A stretch of DNA of 7,622 nt, taken from positions 1-7,622 of the forward strand of contig JAKEGN010000075.1 in the NCBI GenBank assembly GCA_022615525.1, written 5' to 3'. Within the stretch, counting starts at the first letter, position 1, and each line of letters starts with the position of its first letter. The DNA is from Woeseiaceae bacterium (GTDB taxonomy: Bacteria; Pseudomonadota; Gammaproteobacteria; Steroidobacterales; Woeseiaceae). Positions 5,372-7,622 of the stretch are shown here, in pieces. Under the pieces are notes generated by a model. It did no database searches and was not told where the DNA came from. It was given only the letters and a program-made list of their open reading frames with translations. The position numbers and the translations under genes are program-made.

Positions 5372-6571
5372 TCAGCGCATCGCGCCGTCTGCAATCCACT
5401 GACGAATCTGCGCGATGAGAGCCGGATCGAGCGGATCGGGACTACCGAACGGCATGCGTGCGCCGACGGCCGCCGTGCCTTCGAGTTTCTGGATCAGGTA
5501 GCTCGCGTCGGCATCGCCCGGGACGACGCGGATTTCACCCTGTGCCTGCAGGCTCGGGACATTGACCAGATTGTCGAAGCTCGCCTGCGACGATGTCAGG
5601 TCCATCGCCGTCGGCAGCGTTGCGCCACCACCGGAGTGACACCCGCCGTTAGAGCAGGTCGGGCCGAAAACCGCCGACTGGATCTCGTCCAGCGTCGGTC
5701 CCATGATGACCGGACGCATCACCGTGAATACGACTTCGAAGTTTCCGCCCTGGTTTCCGTCGCCCGATGGGAACGTTCCGGCATATTCCCCGTCGAGCGC
5801 ATTTGCGCCGAGATCCAGTATCAAGAACGGACCATCGCCGAGCAGTCGTACCCGGTAGGTGTCGTCCGACAATGCAGTGCCCCCCAGATCGAATACCGCC
5901 GAGTTGGGATTCGCCATCGGTACGGCAACTGAAGCCGCTCCTATCGACACTTCATTGCCATCGTCGAACGTTGCATCGCCACCGCTGGCTTCGAGTAGAA
6001 ACGTGCTCGCATTGACCGTTGATGCGTCCGGCTCGCGATCGAAGATTGCAATAATCTGCTGCGGCCCCGGGTCAGCGACACTGTCAGGAACCGGTGTTAA
6101 GGAGGTAACCCGTATCGGGTCGTTGGACTGCAGCCGGTCATCGACCGCACCGTCACTGATCCACTGACGGATCACGTCGATTGTCGCCTGTGGCAATGGT
6201 GGCGCACCCAACGGCATTCGCGCCCCCGTCGAAGCGCTGCCTTCGAGCTTTTGCACCAGGTAACTGTTATTCGGGTCGCCCGGAGCTACACGGAAAACGC
6301 CCGGTTCCTCTTTGCTCCGAACACCGACGATCAAGCCATAGCTGTTGGCGGCATCGAGCCGCAAATCCTGCGGAGCGTTTGCGCCGAAATGGCACCCGGT
6401 GACCGCACAATTGGGGGTGATGACATTGGCCTGGATCGAGGAGAAATTCGCCGTGAGCGGGCCTGCCGGCGGAAGGCCAGTGCCGTCGCCGCCGTCACAG
6501 GCGGATAGAAATCGCGTCAGTATCGCTGTCGCCAGGATCGCGCGCCAGGCGGCAAACCGGGTTTTCTGCAT
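5372..6571 (-). CDS. Lipoprotein with two cytochrome-c-like domains flanking an Ig-like domain
   Basis: The 399-residue product has a signal peptide ending in lipobox L-S-A-C25. Asp at +2 would favour inner-membrane retention under the enteric Lol rule, which may not apply here. Domain 1 (about 40-145) carries C55-AVTG-C60-H61, then PGDPNNSYLVQKLEG, GARMPLG and IDVIRQWISDGA. A middle domain starting DPIRVTSLTPVPDSVADPG looks like a bacterial Ig-like (Big_5/SbsA-type) fold. Domain 2 (about 295-399) repeats the pattern: C306-SNGG-C311-H312, VVPGDADASYLIQKLEG, GARMPFG, IAQIRQWIADGA. The Met in GARMP fits a distal haem ligand and the IRQWI-DGA helix fits the last helix of class I cytochromes. Both sites are CX4CH rather than CXXCH, so haem attachment is likely but not certain. 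The start at 6571 is chosen from the signal peptide; its ribosome binding site is weak. It is the first gene of the minus-strand operon, divergent from the ECF sigma gene. Confidence 0.8.
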   Translation of the reverse strand: MQKTRFAAWRAILATAILTRFLSACDGGDGTGLPPAGPLTANFSSIQANVITPNCAVTGCHFGANAPQDLRLDAANSYGLIVGVRSKEEPGVFRVAPGDPNNSYLVQKLEGSASTGARMPLGAPPLPQATIDVIRQWISDGAVDDRLQSNDPIRVTSLTPVPDSVADPGPQQIIAIFDREPDASTVNASTFLLEASGGDATFDDGNEVSIGAASVAVPMANPNSAVFDLGGTALSDDTYRVRLLGDGPFLILDLGANALDGEYAGTFPSGDGNQGGNFEVVFTVMRPVIMGPTLDEIQSAVFGPTCSNGGCHSGGGATLPTAMDLTSSQASFDNLVNVPSLQAQGEIRVVPGDADASYLIQKLEGTAAVGARMPFGSPDPLDPALIAQIRQWIADGAMR

Positions 6572-6610
6572 GAAACAGGTCGTAAGTGTCTGATTCCTTG
6601 TGACCGGTAG

Positions 6611-6636
6611 GTGCGCGCCACGCCGAAAATAGTTCA
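6611..6636 (-). promoter_or_regulatory. Candidate ECF-sigma promoter of the cytochrome lipoprotein operon
   Basis: On the minus strand TGAACT (6636-6631) is followed after 15 bases by CGCAC (6615-6611), counted as GAAC-N16-CG. Transcription would start near 6604, some 33 bases before the ATG at 6571. Its -35 box stands 25 bases from the -35 box of the divergent sigma gene. The region continues into ACCTACCGGT(C)ACAAG, shared with the promoter at 4246-4272. Confidence 0.5.
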
Positions 6637-6661
6637 AATCGTGCTCTCTTTCGTGGCACAT

Positions 6662-6688
6662 TGAACCATTCGTCCGTCGTATTCGCAC
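6662..6688 (+). promoter_or_regulatory. Candidate autoregulatory promoter of the ECF sigma gene
   Basis: TGAACC (6662-6667) is followed after 16 bases by CGCAC (6684-6688), the same pattern as the divergent promoter and as the one at 4246-4272. Transcription would begin near 6695, about 55 bases before the ATG. ECF sigma factors commonly activate their own promoter, which supports the reading; the boxes are short, so chance is possible. Confidence 0.45.
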
Positions 6689-6748
6689 TCAGCCACGGTT
6701 GTCCGGTTTCACGGCTTTCCGAACCAGAGTATCGGCCGTATTGAAAGG

Positions 6749-7336
6749 ATGAAAAAGCACCTCGAATCAATCGCATGCTCCGACGATGAGGACCATCTGG
6801 CCCTGCTGGAGCGAATCGCGGACGGCGACATGGCCGCGCTGACTCGACTTTACCTGCAGTATCACGCGCGCCTATTCAAATTCGTGTTCCGCCTTACCCG
6901 GTCGTACTCGATCGCCGATGAGCTCGTGAATGACATCATGCTAATCGTTTGGGACAGGGCCGGCTCGTTTCGCGGAGACTCGAAAGTCTCGACCTGGATA
7001 TTCGGTATTGCGTACAGACAGGCGATGCGTCGTGTAACAGCCAAGCGACTGCAGAGTCTGCCCTTGAGCGAACTCAATGAACCGGCCCACGATGACAGCG
7101 GCAAGTCGGAAGTCGAGGACTGGGTCGAACAGGGTTTGTATGAGCTGCCGGCCGCACAGCGATTGACGGTTATCCTCGTCTTCTACCTCGGGTTGACTTA
7201 CGAGGAAACGGCGCTGGTCACCGAATGTCCTGTGAATACCGTGAAGACACGGATGTTTCACGCGCGGCGAAAGTTGAAGGAATTGCTTTCTGCATCCGCA
7301 AAACCCGAGAAAACCGCGGAGGCTCGAGATGATTGA
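6749..7336 (+). CDS. ECF-family RNA polymerase sigma factor
   Basis: The 195-residue product has the two-domain layout of group IV (extracytoplasmic function) sigma factors and lacks region 1 and 3. Region 2 runs about from ALTRLYLQYHARLFKFVFRL through ADELVNDIMLIVWDRAGSF to STWIFGIAYRQAMRRV; region 2.4 is the last piece and would contact the -10 box. Region 4 runs from ELPAAQRLTVILVFYLGLTY to CPVNTVKTRMFHARRKLKEL, a helix-turn-helix for the -35 box. It is followed by an overlapping zinc-finger anti-sigma gene, so its activity is probably held down by that partner and released by an envelope signal. The start is not certain: the purine-rich GAAAGG abuts the ATG at 6749, closer than usual. It stands divergent from the cytochrome operon, and candidate promoters on both sides match the same pattern. 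The ECF subgroup cannot be fixed by eye. Confidence 0.93.
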   Translation: MKKHLESIACSDDEDHLALLERIADGDMAALTRLYLQYHARLFKFVFRLTRSYSIADELVNDIMLIVWDRAGSFRGDSKVSTWIFGIAYRQAMRRVTAKRLQSLPLSELNEPAHDDSGKSEVEDWVEQGLYELPAAQRLTVILVFYLGLTYEETALVTECPVNTVKTRMFHARRKLKELLSASAKPEKTAEARDD

Positions 7337-7622
7337 GGAGAATTTCACGCAAGACCACGATGATATCGAGTTGCTCTTGCCCTGGTATGTCAATGAATCA
7401 TTGGACACCCGGGACCACGGCCGCGTTGCCGGCCATATATCGGTGTGCGCCGAATGCCGGCAAAGTGTGGCGTTGCTGACGGAAGTACAGGACGCGGTGC
7501 TGAGGAACAAGTCGACGCCGATCGTACCGCGCCCGCGTATCAACGACCTGGTGGATGCAATCGAATCACGTGAATCCTACCGACGTCTGTACGGCCGGCG
7601 GCCGCGGACCCTGATCGCGGCC
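7329..7622 (+). CDS. Zinc-finger (ZAS) anti-sigma factor, N-terminal part
   Basis: Ninety-eight codons are visible; the gene runs off the window. It begins at an ATG overlapping the sigma stop by 8 bp, which points to translational coupling and roughly equal synthesis of both proteins. The fragment holds an N-terminal helix (DIELLLPWYVNESLD), then the zinc motif H-I-S-V-C-A-E-C (HX3CX2C), which is the hallmark of ZAS-type anti-sigma factors, often sensitive to redox state. After an EVQDAVLRN helix and a basic RRLYGRRPR stretch the sequence turns hydrophobic (LIAA), which may be the start of a transmembrane helix. If so, the protein would sit in the inner membrane, hold the sigma factor in the cytoplasm and sense the periplasm. 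Confidence 0.88.
   Translation, partial: MIEENFTQDHDDIELLLPWYVNESLDTRDHGRVAGHISVCAECRQSVALLTEVQDAVLRNKSTPIVPRPRINDLVDAIESRESYRRLYGRRPRTLIAA

Noticed and set aside
5204..5932. Plus-strand 242-codon frame opposite the cytochrome genes
   Set aside because: It is antisense to two genes with clear signal peptides and haem motifs, and its own translation is Arg-rich and featureless.

Overview
The window looks like a GC-rich proteobacterial chromosome, most likely a gammaproteobacterium. It begins with a lipid A/Kdo block in the order msbA-lpxK-kdsB, which is a common gammaproteobacterial arrangement. Species cannot be named from the sequence alone.

Left part (1-2019, + strand): the 3' end of msbA (lipid A flippase), then lpxK (lipid A 4'-kinase) and kdsB (CMP-Kdo synthetase). 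They are tightly packed: an 11-bp gap separates msbA and lpxK, and lpxK and kdsB overlap by 28 bp because kdsB starts at a TTG with a strong ribosome binding site. This is a housekeeping operon for lipopolysaccharide synthesis.

Middle (2020-2950): a scarred junction. Just after kdsB there is a short stub that reads like the first residues of a low-molecular-weight protein tyrosine phosphatase and then stops. Next come about 280 bp with two adjacent hairpins, followed by a broken amidohydrolase gene. That gene carries an amber codon near its start inside what was a Tat signal peptide, and it is cut off after about 140 codons. Immediately after the truncation lie four copies of a 23-bp direct repeat that resemble a terminal region of an IS21-type insertion sequence. 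I read this as insertion and deletion decay at the edge of the conserved block.

Right part (2951-7622): a compact cell-envelope redox cluster. On the minus strand, in transcription order, there are three genes: a lipoprotein with two cytochrome-c-like domains around an Ig-like domain (6571 to 5372), an outer-membrane beta-barrel with an N-terminal CXXCH haem motif (5355 to 4270), and a polyproline-linker lipoprotein (4177 to 2951). Divergently, on the plus strand, there is an ECF sigma factor (6749-7336) followed by an overlapping zinc-finger anti-sigma factor (7329 to the window end).

The most interesting signal is regulatory. TGAAC boxes followed after 16-17 bases by a CG(C)AC box occur in front of the sigma gene, in front of the divergent cytochrome lipoprotein, and in front of the third gene. 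The last two share about 30 of 40 bases. The simplest reading is that the ECF sigma factor drives itself and both transcription units, so that sigma, anti-sigma, cytochrome lipoprotein, cytochrome-porin and accessory lipoprotein form one envelope electron-transfer regulon. The regulon and the electron-transfer role are inferences.
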